Shown here in pieces: positions 54,133 through 62,941 of a stretch of DNA of 64,000 nt. The notes under the pieces were generated by a model. It was not told where the DNA came from and made no database searches. It saw only the letters and a list, made by a program, of their open reading frames with translations. The stretch is from the NCBI GenBank assembly GCA_015272395.1, contig JACYLQ010000022.1, forward strand, positions 310,001 to 374,000, read 5' to 3'. Position 1 is the stretch's first letter. Each line of letters begins with the position of its first letter. The position numbers and the translations under genes are program-made. Source of the stretch: Calothrix sp. C42_A2020_038 (lineage in GTDB: Bacteria > Cyanobacteriota > Cyanobacteriia > Cyanobacteriales > Nostocaceae).

Positions 54133-55422
54133 ATGATATCAACGTCTCTGTTGCCCGTTGAAACTCCCACTCCGGCACATATTTGTCCATTTGACCAAGC
54201 TTGTAGTTATCTAGAAGCTGCAGCAAAAGAGTTAAAGCTTGACGCAGGTGTTTTAGAGATACTCAGCAATCCCCGCAAGGTTATAACTGTATCGATTCCC
54301 ATCAAGCTAGATAACGGTGATATCAGAGTTTTCGCTGGACATCGTGTACAGCATTCGGATATTCTAGGGCCTTTCAAAGGTGGCATTCGCTATCATCCTG
54401 CGGTAACACTACGCGAAGTTTCAGCGTTAGCAATGTTAATGACTTGGAAATGTGCTTTGCTAGGAATACCTTATGGTGGCGCCAAAGGTGGAATTGCAAT
54501 TGACCCAAAGAAATTCAGCGTCAACGAACTTGAACGTATTACCCGACGTTTTGTTAGTGAATTAATTAAAGACATTGGCCCATCCGTTGATATACCTGCA
54601 CCAGATATGGGAACTTCTGCCCGCGAGATGGCATGGATGATGGATACTTATTCGATGAACGTTGGTCATGCAGTACCTGGAGTCGTAACAGGTAAACCAC
54701 TTTCTGTTGGTGGTTCTCTAGGCAGAGAAATGGCAACTGGACGCGGTGTAATGATTGTTGTTCGTGAAGCCCTCAAAGATTTAGGTAAATCTTTAGTTGG
54801 CGCCAAAGTCGCTATTCAGGGTTTTGGTAACGTTGGTGGCGCCGCTGCTTCTCTATTACACCAAGCAGGTGCCAAAGTTGTGGCAGTCTCCACAGGTGCT
54901 GGTGGAATTTATTCTGAAGCTGGTTTAGATATTCCTGCGGTTAAAGCTTATGCAACTGAAAACCGCAGAAATGTGGTTGGCTATCCACAAGCAGTATCTG
55001 TAAGCAATGCTGAGTTATTAAATTTACCATGTGATGTTTTGATACCCGCAGCATTGGAAAACCAAATCACTCAAGATAATGCTAACCAAGTGCAAGCAAG
55101 GATTATTGCGGAAGCCGCAAACGGACCTGTAACACTAGAAGCTAATAAGTCTTTAGAATCGCGCGGTGTTACGGTTTTGCCGGATATCTTGGCTAATGCT
55201 GGTGGTGTAGTTGTTAGTTATCTCGAATGGGTACAGGGTTTATCTTATTTATTCTGGGATGAAGAACGAGTCAACCGCGAAATGGAAGATTTAATGGTGC
55301 AAGCATATCAGCAAGTTACACAACAGTCCAACAGGCGCCAGATTCCTTTACGATTAGCAGCGTATACTTTGGGTGTTGGTAGAGTTGCACGCGCGTTGAG
55401 TGATAGAGGTTTATATCCTTGA
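54133..55422 (+). CDS. gdhA: Glutamate dehydrogenase (Glu/Leu/Phe/Val family)
   Basis: The enzyme interconverts 2-oxoglutarate plus ammonia and glutamate. The 429-residue product has the substrate-site motifs GPFKGGIRYH, MTWKCALLGIPYGGAKGGI (catalytic Lys) and DIPAPDMGT. The Rossmann motif VAIQGFGNVGGAAAS follows, then ANAGGVVVSYLEWVQ. Cofactor preference cannot be fixed, but the family is typical of cyanobacterial gdhA. GGAGAG precedes ATG. An NtcA-like site lies upstream and a terminator hairpin (55486) follows. Confidence 0.93.
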   Translation: MISTSLLPVETPTPAHICPFDQACSYLEAAAKELKLDAGVLEILSNPRKVITVSIPIKLDNGDIRVFAGHRVQHSDILGPFKGGIRYHPAVTLREVSALAMLMTWKCALLGIPYGGAKGGIAIDPKKFSVNELERITRRFVSELIKDIGPSVDIPAPDMGTSAREMAWMMDTYSMNVGHAVPGVVTGKPLSVGGSLGREMATGRGVMIVVREALKDLGKSLVGAKVAIQGFGNVGGAAASLLHQAGAKVVAVSTGAGGIYSEAGLDIPAVKAYATENRRNVVGYPQAVSVSNAELLNLPCDVLIPAALENQITQDNANQVQARIIAEAANGPVTLEANKSLESRGVTVLPDILANAGGVVVSYLEWVQGLSYLFWDEERVNREMEDLMVQAYQQVTQQSNRRQIPLRLAAYTLGVGRVARALSDRGLYP

Positions 55423-55485
55423 ACTTAACATGTAAGACACAAAAATCTTTGAAAATTATGATTATTGACCATACAACATTTCTTT

Positions 55486-55522
55486 CAGAGACGCGCAAAA
55501 TTTCGCGCGTCTCTAAATTTTT
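55486..55522 (+). terminator. Terminator hairpin after gdhA
   Basis: AGAGACGCGC (55486-55495) pairs with GCGCGTCTCT (55504-55513) and is followed by AAATTTTTATTT. It has the same outer sequence style as the hairpin after tRNA-Leu at 3884. Confidence 0.75.
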
Positions 55523-55807
55523 ATTTATCTAATATACAAATATACTCATATATTTATATACATATATTTCTTAATCAGCTTTACAAAGCTTAATAAAACT
55601 AGCGAAAATTATGTTAAGATTCGTAAAGTGTTAAATGTGTCAGTTATTTGGGGAAATGGAGGCGGAAATTAAACTCATTGTAAAAATTTAGCTGCTTATA
55701 CTATCTCCAAAGATAATGTAATCACTGTTTGTGAATCTAGTTAGTGATTATCTAATTTGTCATGGCTAAATTTTGTTAATTATTAATAGTCAAAGTAGGT
55801 ATATTAC
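55523..55807. other. Spacer upstream of crtW
   Basis: About 285 AT-rich bases; expected to hold the crtW promoter. A GGAGGCGG stretch at about 55660 is not followed by an ORF. Nothing else seen. Confidence 0.4.
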
Positions 55808-56572
55808 GTGTCAGAAATCACAAGCGATAATAATTTTCAAGTGCAACAGCTAGAGCAATCTAAAAAAGCAACATACAAGTCACTTATAGTTGCTATCACG
55901 ATCATAAGCATTTGGGTAATTAGTTTAGTATCTTTACTGTCTATAGATATTAATAAGTTGAATACTTTTACACTTTTAGCTGCAATTATATGGCAAACAT
56001 TTGTTTATACAGGGTTATTTATTACAGCACATGATGCGATGCATGGGTCAATTTTTCCTAGTAATATTAAAATTAATCATTTGATTGGGGCATTGTGTTT
56101 AATACTTTATGGCTGTTTACCATATAAAAAACTGCTCAAAAAACACTGGCAACATCACCAAAACCCAGCAAGTGAATTAGACCCTGATTTTCATAACGGT
56201 AAGTATCACAACTTTTTTGCTTGGTACTTATATTTTATGAGACGTTACTGGAGTTGGCGCCAGATAATTACGCTAATGATTATTTTTAATGTTATTACAC
56301 ATACACTTCATATTTCAGAAGATAACCTGAGATATTTTTGGGTTATTCCTCCGATCTTAAGCGCATTACAATTATTCTACTTTGGCACATTCGAGCCACA
56401 TCGTGAACCAGCATCTGGTTACACAGAACCGCATCGTTCACATACAATCAGGCGCCCAGCTTGGTTGTCTTTCATTACCTGTTATCACTTCGGCTATCAC
56501 GAAGAACATCATGAACATCCGCATTTACCTTGGTGGCGTTTACCTGAAGCTTATCAAAACAGACTTGGATAA
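55808..56572 (+). CDS. crtW: Beta-carotene ketolase CrtW
   Basis: CrtW adds 4-keto groups to beta-ionone rings, giving echinenone, canthaxanthin or ketomyxol-type carotenoids. The 254-residue membrane di-iron enzyme starts at GTG (MSEITSD). It carries the histidine boxes HDAMH (75-79), HWQHH (113-117) and HEEHH (231-235), followed by EHPHLPWWRLP. Four hydrophobic segments surround the boxes. It is separate from other carotenoid genes; a carotenoid oxygenase lies 6 kb away on the other strand. Confidence 0.94.
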   Translation: MSEITSDNNFQVQQLEQSKKATYKSLIVAITIISIWVISLVSLLSIDINKLNTFTLLAAIIWQTFVYTGLFITAHDAMHGSIFPSNIKINHLIGALCLILYGCLPYKKLLKKHWQHHQNPASELDPDFHNGKYHNFFAWYLYFMRRYWSWRQIITLMIIFNVITHTLHISEDNLRYFWVIPPILSALQLFYFGTFEPHREPASGYTEPHRSHTIRRPAWLSFITCYHFGYHEEHHEHPHLPWWRLPEAYQNRLG

Positions 56573-56783
56573 TTAATTTGAACTGAACTTCACGAAATTA
56601 GATTTTTGCCTTTGTAGTTTCTTTTTGGATGCGACAAGCGTAATTTCGGATATCGCATTCTTACAGTACGTAAATGATTAAGGTGCATTTTCCTCATGCA
56701 TCAAAGTGTTCTAGCTGGGTTGTAAGTAGAGCCAATCTCTATTAAGCAACCCTTTTTTAGCATTAAAATGAATGTGCTAGGCA

Positions 56784-57461
56784 ATGGTAATTATTGTGGA
56801 AACAGATTTACTCGGTTTAGAAATTAGTAAGGGGGAACTCAGACGTTTGACGGGGTTTGACCCAGATGAAGTATTTCGACCTTCTATCATGCGCGATCAA
56901 AGCAAACGTTTAGGATTTATCAGCAATGAACTAATGGTAGCTTTTGCACTAACCCTGCTTATAGTCGCATTTATTTATATTTTTCTTATATTGCCGACAA
57001 TTGGTACATCTATACCGTTAGCACTGACCCTACTAATCACAGTACCAATATTCGTACTATTTGGACGCTGGTTTTGGCGCCGGAAAACATGTCCCAAAGC
57101 AGTGACTGTGCTATTGGACGAAGTTGATAGATACCATACAGTAATTCACTCAATCCATATTAACGACCAGTTAGCAACATCAGGAAATAAAACTTCGCAT
57201 ATTCACGACCGCGAAAAAGTAATTTCAGCACTACAGTTAATTCGCGAAGATTTGGTACGAGCGTTAAAAACCGAACGTATTTTGCGGGATAATAAGGAAT
57301 TGCTTGCTAATAATCAAGAACTATTTATAAATAATCTATCTAATTTGCAAGCATTGCAAGTTAGCCAAGAAGCGAGCGAATATGCTCAACTTCTGAATCA
57401 ATCATTACAGATTGCAATCGACGTGCAAGCAGAAATTAGAAAATTACAGTCGCAGCGTTAA
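56784..57461 (+). CDS. Hypothetical membrane protein with coiled-coil tail
   Basis: A 225-residue protein with two adjacent membrane helices (about 51-72 and 76-96). A basic turn (RWFWRRKTC) and a long hydrophilic helical tail follow (about 105-225), Asn/Leu/Gln-rich and probably coiled-coil. I do not recognise the family, although it looks like a conserved cyanobacterial type. The next gene, a four-carbon acid sugar kinase, starts seven bases after its stop, suggesting co-transcription. Confidence 0.65.
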   Translation: MVIIVETDLLGLEISKGELRRLTGFDPDEVFRPSIMRDQSKRLGFISNELMVAFALTLLIVAFIYIFLILPTIGTSIPLALTLLITVPIFVLFGRWFWRRKTCPKAVTVLLDEVDRYHTVIHSIHINDQLATSGNKTSHIHDREKVISALQLIREDLVRALKTERILRDNKELLANNQELFINNLSNLQALQVSQEASEYAQLLNQSLQIAIDVQAEIRKLQSQR

Positions 57462-57468
57462 ATAAAAA

Positions 57469-58806
57469 ATGACAGCTAACCCAAAAATAATTGTTCTAGA
57501 TGATGACCCAACAGGTTCGCAAACTGTCCACAGTTGCCTACTTTTGATGCGCTGGGATGTGGATACCTTACGCATTGGTTTATGCGATGAATCACCAATA
57601 TTATTTGTGCTAACTAATACAAGGTCTTTGACACCTGAAGACGCGGCGTCGGTGACAAGAGAAGTTTGTCATAATCTGAAAATTGCGCTTGACACCCTGC
57701 CATCGCAAGAGGGGGAAAAAGAGGAGGGGTTCTTAATTGTTAGTCGTTCGGACTCAACTTTACGGGGACACTACCCAATTGAAACTGATGTAATTGCGGC
57801 AGAACTTGGACCTTTTGACGCTCATTTTTTGGTACCAGCATTTTTTGAAGGTGGACGTATTACTCGCGACAGCATACATTATCTAATTATCGATGGTGTT
57901 CCAACTCCTGTTCATGAAACTGAATTTGCGCGCGATTCGGTATTTGCTTACCATCATAGTTATTTGCCTAAGTACGTTGAAGAAAAAACTAAAGGTCAAA
58001 TTTCAGAAGATTCGGTAGAAAGATTTTTGCTCTCTGACATCCGCACGACAAGTTTAGAACGCTTGATGAATCTTCATAATAATCAATGCGTAGTTGTTGA
58101 TGGTGAAAATCAAGCTGATTTAAACAAGTTTGCCCAAGATATTTTATTCGCAGCGAGTCAAGGAAAACGTTTTTTGTTTCGCAGTGCAGCAAGTTTATTA
58201 ACCGCACTTGCCAATTTACCGCCACAACCAATCGGCGCCCAAGATATGGCACAGTATGTACGCTCAGGTAAACCTGGTGCTGTGATTGTGGGGTCGCATG
58301 TAAAAAAGACAACTCAGCAGTTAGCAAAATTGTTACAGACTGAAGGTACTGTTGGTATCGAAGTCGATGTAGCAAGATTAGTTAATGATGCATTAGGTAC
58401 GGAAACAACTGCGCTTTTATCTGATACCCTACAAAAGATTAGTGCCGTTCATAATGAAGGTAAAACACCTGTAGTTTTTACTAGTCGCCAAGAACTTACT
58501 TTCCCCGACGCTAGAACCAGATTAGATTTTGGGTTCAAAGTATCCAATCTACTCATGGATATTGTAAGAGGTTTACCTGAAGATATTGGATTTTTAATCA
58601 GTAAGGGTGGAATTACATCAAATGATGTTCTCAGCAAGGGTTTAGCTTTGAGAAGCGCGCGGTTATTAGGTCAAATATTGGCAGGTTGTTCAATGGTGAT
58701 AACAAATAGCGAGCATCCTCGATTCCCAAATTTACCAGTTGTCCTGTTTCCTGGTAATGTTGGTGATGAATCCGCCTTGGCTACAGTTTATCAAAGACTT
58801 ACGTAG
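57469..58806 (+). CDS. Four-carbon acid sugar kinase family protein
   Basis: A 445-residue member of the former DUF1537 family, which phosphorylates four-carbon acid sugars such as erythronate or threonate in heterotrophs. The N-terminal domain opens with IIVLDDDPTGSQTVHS and contains SRSDSTLRGHYP. The C-terminal nucleotide domain has VIVGSHVKKTT, GGITSNDVLSKGL and VLFPGNVGDESAL. No partner dehydrogenase or epimerase is nearby, so the substrate in this organism is unknown. Confidence 0.9.
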   Translation: MTANPKIIVLDDDPTGSQTVHSCLLLMRWDVDTLRIGLCDESPILFVLTNTRSLTPEDAASVTREVCHNLKIALDTLPSQEGEKEEGFLIVSRSDSTLRGHYPIETDVIAAELGPFDAHFLVPAFFEGGRITRDSIHYLIIDGVPTPVHETEFARDSVFAYHHSYLPKYVEEKTKGQISEDSVERFLLSDIRTTSLERLMNLHNNQCVVVDGENQADLNKFAQDILFAASQGKRFLFRSAASLLTALANLPPQPIGAQDMAQYVRSGKPGAVIVGSHVKKTTQQLAKLLQTEGTVGIEVDVARLVNDALGTETTALLSDTLQKISAVHNEGKTPVVFTSRQELTFPDARTRLDFGFKVSNLLMDIVRGLPEDIGFLISKGGITSNDVLSKGLALRSARLLGQILAGCSMVITNSEHPRFPNLPVVLFPGNVGDESALATVYQRLT

Positions 58807-58918
58807 AAATAAGTATATTTAATTTAAACCTTTTACGATATTGCGGGGAGTATGTCAACAATATGCTAGTTTAGGGCATACCCCTAAGTTCTACCTTGTG
58901 TTTTTTGGCTGGTGTTTT

Positions 58919-60334
58919 ATGACCTATGATTCTGCTACCCCTAACCTAGAATCAAATCCCAATAATTTTGAACCAGCACAAGTTAATAAAAAGGGATTCG
59001 ATGAAGAATACGTAGATTCCGTTCTTCCAGATGCAGAAGTAGATACTGTTCTAAACTTTATCTCTAGTCCAACTTTTGAAGATGGTAATCACTTTATCTC
59101 TTGTTTGGCAAACGAAGCAACACCAAGTTCTTCTGAGTTAGAAGAAAAATCTGACAACAAGTCAACAGAAGATGCAATTGTTGTGGAAACAAGTATTCCT
59201 ACATACCTGTCTACACCAGTTGCTGAGTATAAAGTGGATTTACTACCTGATGAAAAAGAGGTGAGGATGACTGGAGAGATCAATTCTGAAATTCAATTTA
59301 GTACATCTGTTTCATTTGAACAGGATCAAACATTAGATACTCAGAAGTCAATAGTAGAAGCTAGTAGTACTCCTGGAAACACTTCTTCTGAAGTAGAAAG
59401 TAGCTCTTCTCAGAATCATACTACTGACTTATTCATGCAGCAGCAGTTACCAGTTCCTGGTAGTAATGAAGTTGTGCAAGCTGATAGTCCTGAAGCAGAA
59501 AAATTAGAATTACCTGCGGATGACGTTAGTAAATCTGGTATTATTTCCAATTTAGATTCTGATGAAGAAATAACAGCATTAGATTCTTTACCGAAACCCA
59601 GTTTAAATCGTAACCTCCAGGTTCAGTTTAAAAGCGAAGCTGAACGACTAGTAATCATCTTACCAAAATCGCAAGTTAATATTTCTGAGTATAGTTGGTC
59701 AGAAATTTGGCAACAACTCAAGCAACGTTTGAATGGTGGAGACCGTTTGCGTGTTGCTAATACCAATGTACATTTGGTAGCTGGAGATAGATTACTTGAT
59801 GCCAGACAACTTCAAGAACTTGCAGAATCTTTGAAAGAAGTTGAATTACAGTTAAAGTCTGTGGCTACAAGTAGAAGACAAACTGCGATAGCAGCTGTGA
59901 CAGCAGGTTACTCGGTAGATCAACTTCAACTACAGCCCAAAATTTCTTTTTCTGCATCAGAAAACACTGTTACTCCTTTAGCAGAACCTTTGTACATGGA
60001 GATGACAATCCGGTCAGGAGTGGAAATTCGTCATCCCGGCACTGTTATTATCTTGGGAGATGTTAATCCTGGTGGTATTGTAGTTGCAGATGGCGACATT
60101 TTAGTTTGGGGTCGTCTCCGTGGAGTTGCTCATGCTGGCGCCAGTGGCAACAGCGAATGTTTAATTATGGCGTTGCAAATGGAACCTACACAGCTACGTA
60201 TTGCCGATGCTGTGGCAAGGGCACCAGAAAAGACACCTACACAATTTCATCCAGAAGTAGCATATGTGACAACTGGGACAATTCGTATTGCCAAAGCTGC
60301 TGATTTCTCTAGATTTAGTAAGATAAATCAATAG
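58919..60334 (+). CDS. minC: Septum site-determining protein MinC
   Basis: MinC inhibits FtsZ assembly away from midcell. From ATG at 58919 (MTYDSATPN) the product is 471 residues. The first about 235 residues are an acidic Ser/Glu/Thr-rich, probably disordered extension. The MinC_N domain follows (about 240-330), then the C-terminal beta-helix with EIRHPGTVIILGDVNPGGIV and GDILVWGRLRGVAHAG. The upstream frame to 58841 has no good ribosome site. It heads minC-minD-minE, with 161 bp to minD. Confidence 0.94.
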   Translation: MTYDSATPNLESNPNNFEPAQVNKKGFDEEYVDSVLPDAEVDTVLNFISSPTFEDGNHFISCLANEATPSSSELEEKSDNKSTEDAIVVETSIPTYLSTPVAEYKVDLLPDEKEVRMTGEINSEIQFSTSVSFEQDQTLDTQKSIVEASSTPGNTSSEVESSSSQNHTTDLFMQQQLPVPGSNEVVQADSPEAEKLELPADDVSKSGIISNLDSDEEITALDSLPKPSLNRNLQVQFKSEAERLVIILPKSQVNISEYSWSEIWQQLKQRLNGGDRLRVANTNVHLVAGDRLLDARQLQELAESLKEVELQLKSVATSRRQTAIAAVTAGYSVDQLQLQPKISFSASENTVTPLAEPLYMEMTIRSGVEIRHPGTVIILGDVNPGGIVVADGDILVWGRLRGVAHAGASGNSECLIMALQMEPTQLRIADAVARAPEKTPTQFHPEVAYVTTGTIRIAKAADFSRFSKINQ

Positions 60335-60495
60335 ACATGAAAAACAGAACAATTAAAAAAGTGAAGGGTAATCAACAGGTAAAATAATACTTAAAAATTA
60401 ATAATTGATGATTTATCCTTCGTAATTGTTGTTTTATACTTCTATATTCATACTGCGGTATATTTTTTGAGTCTTAAATCGAGCGCGCTTTCATC
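60335..60495. other. minC-minD spacer
   Basis: A 161-bp AT-rich spacer with no ORF; it may hold a secondary promoter for minDE. Confidence 0.4.
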
Positions 60496-61302
60496 ATGAC
60501 TCGGATTATTGTAATTACCTCCGGTAAAGGAGGGGTCGGTAAAACTACGGTTTCAGCAAATCTAGGGATGGCGATAGCCAAAATGGGACGACAAGTAGCA
60601 CTCGTCGATGCCGACTTTGGTCTTAGAAATCTTGATTTGCTTCTTGGCTTGGAAAACCGCATTGTTTATACAGCGGTCGAGGTATTGGCGCGCGAGTGCC
60701 GATTGGAACAAGCTTTAGTTAAGGACAAACGTCAGCCAAATCTTGTACTCCTACCTGCTGCACAAAACCGTAGCAAAGAAGCGGTTACACCCGACCAAAT
60801 GAAATTGTTGGTCAATGCCTTAGCACAAAAATATCAGTATGTAATTATTGATAGTCCTGCTGGTATCGAAAATGGATTTAAAAATGCGATTGCACCAGCG
60901 AAAGAAGCTCTGATTGTCACAACTCCAGAAATTTCCGCTGTCCGCGATGCTGACCGTGTGGTTGGGTTACTAGAAGCACAAGGTATAAAACGTGCCCATT
61001 TGATTATCAATCGCATTCGTCCAGCAATGGTACGGGCAAATGATATGATGTCAGTACATGATGTTCAGGAATTACTCGCAATTCCTTTAATTGGCGTAAT
61101 TCCCGACGATGAGCGCGTAATTGTCTCAACTAATCGCGGCGAACCTCTGGTATTGTCCGAAACTCCCTCTTTAGCTGCAACGGCGTTTGAAAACATCGTG
61201 CGTAGATTAGAAGGGGAAACCGTCGAGTTTCTTGACCTTGACTCGCCCCATGATAGTATCTTTGCCCGCCTCCGCAAGCTGTTGTGGACAAAGATTATTT
61301 AA
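60496..61302 (+). CDS. minD: Septum site-determining ATPase MinD
   Basis: MinD is the membrane-cycling ATPase that recruits MinC and is displaced by MinE. The 268-residue product has the deviant Walker A GKGGVGKT (10-17), [10 protein letters not shown], and [10 protein letters not shown] (Walker B). The C-terminal amphipathic membrane-targeting helix is [13 protein letters not shown]. minE starts 29 bases after the minD stop codon. Confidence 0.98.
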   Translation: MTRIIVITSGKGGVGKTTVSANLGMAIAKMGRQVALVDADFGLRNLDLLLGLENRIVYTAVEVLARECRLEQALVKDKRQPNLVLLPAAQNRSKEAVTPDQMKLLVNALAQKYQYVIIDSPAGIENGFKNAIAPAKEALIVTTPEISAVRDADRVVGLLEAQGIKRAHLIINRIRPAMVRANDMMSVHDVQELLAIPLIGVIPDDERVIVSTNRGEPLVLSETPSLAATAFENIVRRLEGETVEFLDLDSPHDSIFARLRKLLWTKII

Positions 61303-61331
61303 TACTCCCACCCTTGCCCTTTCTGGCTGCA

Positions 61332-61631
61332 ATGATTCTCGAATTTATAGAACGTCTTTTTTCTCGTAATAACGATACCAGTCGTAGTGAAGTCAAACGT
61401 CGGCTACAATTGGTAATCGCTCATGACCGCGCTGATTTAAGTCCTCAAGTAGTAGAGAAGATGCGGCAAGAAATCCTTGAAATTGTTTGCCGATATGTGG
61501 AAGTAGAAACGGATGGTTTGGAATTTTCTTTAGAAAGCAATCAACGCACTACTGCTTTAATTGCTAACTTGCCTATCCGTAGAGTTAAAGAAACTACTTC
61601 TCTAGAAGAAACTACTACTGAGAAAGTTTAG
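61332..61631 (+). CDS. minE: Cell division topological specificity factor MinE
   Basis: MinE stimulates MinD ATPase and makes the Min system oscillate. The 99-residue product from ATG at 61332 starts with the MinD-binding and membrane segment [13 protein letters not shown] and continues [22 protein letters not shown]. The topological domain follows ([21 protein letters not shown]). The tail is Thr/Glu-rich. A frame starting at 61284 overlaps minD and lacks a ribosome site. Confidence 0.96.
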   Translation: MILEFIERLFSRNNDTSRSEVKRRLQLVIAHDRADLSPQVVEKMRQEILEIVCRYVEVETDGLEFSLESNQRTTALIANLPIRRVKETTSLEETTTEKV

Positions 61632-62169
61632 ATTGCTATTTATTTAATTTAATCATTAATTCTTTGGCGCCATTTTGATGACGTAGAGTGGAAACATGCT
61701 GTAATTTCCATAACCACTCTACCAATTTTTTGATGTTTTTTCGTTATTAATAAGTAATATACCTCTCACCGTTTTTTACATATAGCTTACGACTCAGGCA
61801 AGGAAGAAGCCTAAAAAGTGTTTAGGCGCGAACTGTTAACGGTTGCTGGATTTAAGAGTACTCGTGACTCAGGAAAACAAAGACAAGGGCTACGAAGAAT
61901 CAGGAAGTTAACACCGAAGTTACTTATGTCCAACGATTGGTCTAGACCTGGGTAATTTTGGGTAAGTTTAAAAGAGCGGAACACCCTGATACAAAAACGT
62001 GAAGCGAAATGTATTGCAAGGACTCCTGAATTTTAATTTTTTGGCTATAACTATAATAATCAAATTAAATCATAATCGTTACGATTATGATTTAATAACA
62101 ACTGTTAGTTGAAGCAGTTTTGCGTTTAGTTTTGCGTTTAGTTTTGTGTTTATAAATAGAGAGAACACT
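61632..62169. other. Spacer upstream of rubrerythrin
   Basis: About 540 bp with no gene. It contains one GGCGCC site (about 61666) and, near its right end, the 33-bp palindrome at 62064-62096. Repeats of TTTTGCGTTTAG (about 62120-62145) directly precede the leader of the rubrerythrin gene. Confidence 0.5.
62064..62096. promoter_or_regulatory. 33-bp palindrome, candidate Fur-family operator
   Basis: Fifteen-base arms reading ATTAAATCATAATCG and CGATTATGATTTAAT are exact complements around TTA. The palindrome is 73 bp before the rubrerythrin ATG. The core AATCATAATCG resembles the AT-rich direct and inverted units bound by Fur, PerR or Zur. The assignment is inference from sequence style and the downstream gene. 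Confidence 0.55.
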
Positions 62170-62883
62170 ATGGACTTGACAAAATCGAATACTGCGAACA
62201 ACTTGGCCTCAGCTTTTGGTGGAGAGTCGATGGCTAATCGTAAATACCTGTTCTTTGCGGAAGTGACTCGTCAGTTAGGGATGCATGAGCTATCAAAGTT
62301 ATTTCGTGAGACAGCGCAGCAAGAGACAGAACATGCATTTGCTCATTTTAGATTAATGCATCCAGAGTTAGTGGTAGCAGATGCAGCATCATTAACACCC
62401 GAACAGAAAAAAGAGATTGCCGCGCGTTGTTTAGAGCTAGCAATCGAAGGTGAGACTTACGAGTATAAAATTATGTATCCGGGTTTTGCAGAGCAAGCGC
62501 GTGCTGATCGGGATGGAGAGGCGGTAGTTGAATTTGAAAAGCAGCAAGCAGAATCTGTTGAACATGCTCAAACCTTTCGTAAAGCAGCACATAATTTTGG
62601 CTTGCTAACACATATTGAAAACCACCATGCTCGTCAGTATAGTGAAGCATTGCAAGCTTTGGATGGAGTGGCACCTGGTGCTAAAATAAAAACAGGAAAC
62701 CCGGCAACGCAAAAATGGATTTGTCGCCAATGTTCGATGATTTACGACCCTGTAACTGGCGACCCAGACTCAGGTATTGCCCCTGGTACACCATTTGAGG
62801 CAATACCCGACGATTGGAAATGTCCCATTTGCGGCGCCGACAAAAAACTGTTCGTAATATACGAAGAAGCCGTAGCGGCTTAG
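62170..62883 (+). CDS. Rubrerythrin
   Basis: Rubrerythrin reduces hydrogen peroxide with a di-iron centre and a rubredoxin domain. In heterocystous cyanobacteria it can protect nitrogenase. From ATG at 62170 (MDLTKSN) the product is 237 residues. The ferritin-like half has the iron ligands in [20 protein letters not shown] and [15 protein letters not shown], then ENHHARQ. The C-terminal rubredoxin has CRQC and CPIC. An eight-codon longer start is possible. A large palindrome upstream suggests metal or peroxide control. Confidence 0.94.
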   Translation: MDLTKSNTANNLASAFGGESMANRKYLFFAEVTRQLGMHELSKLFRETAQQETEHAFAHFRLMHPELVVADAASLTPEQKKEIAARCLELAIEGETYEYKIMYPGFAEQARADRDGEAVVEFEKQQAESVEHAQTFRKAAHNFGLLTHIENHHARQYSEALQALDGVAPGAKIKTGNPATQKWICRQCSMIYDPVTGDPDSGIAPGTPFEAIPDDWKCPICGADKKLFVIYEEAVAA

Positions 62884-62941
62884 TAGAGAACGCCACTTCG
62901 CTTCGGGTGTAGGACATATCCGTGGTCGAGTGGCTTTACCC

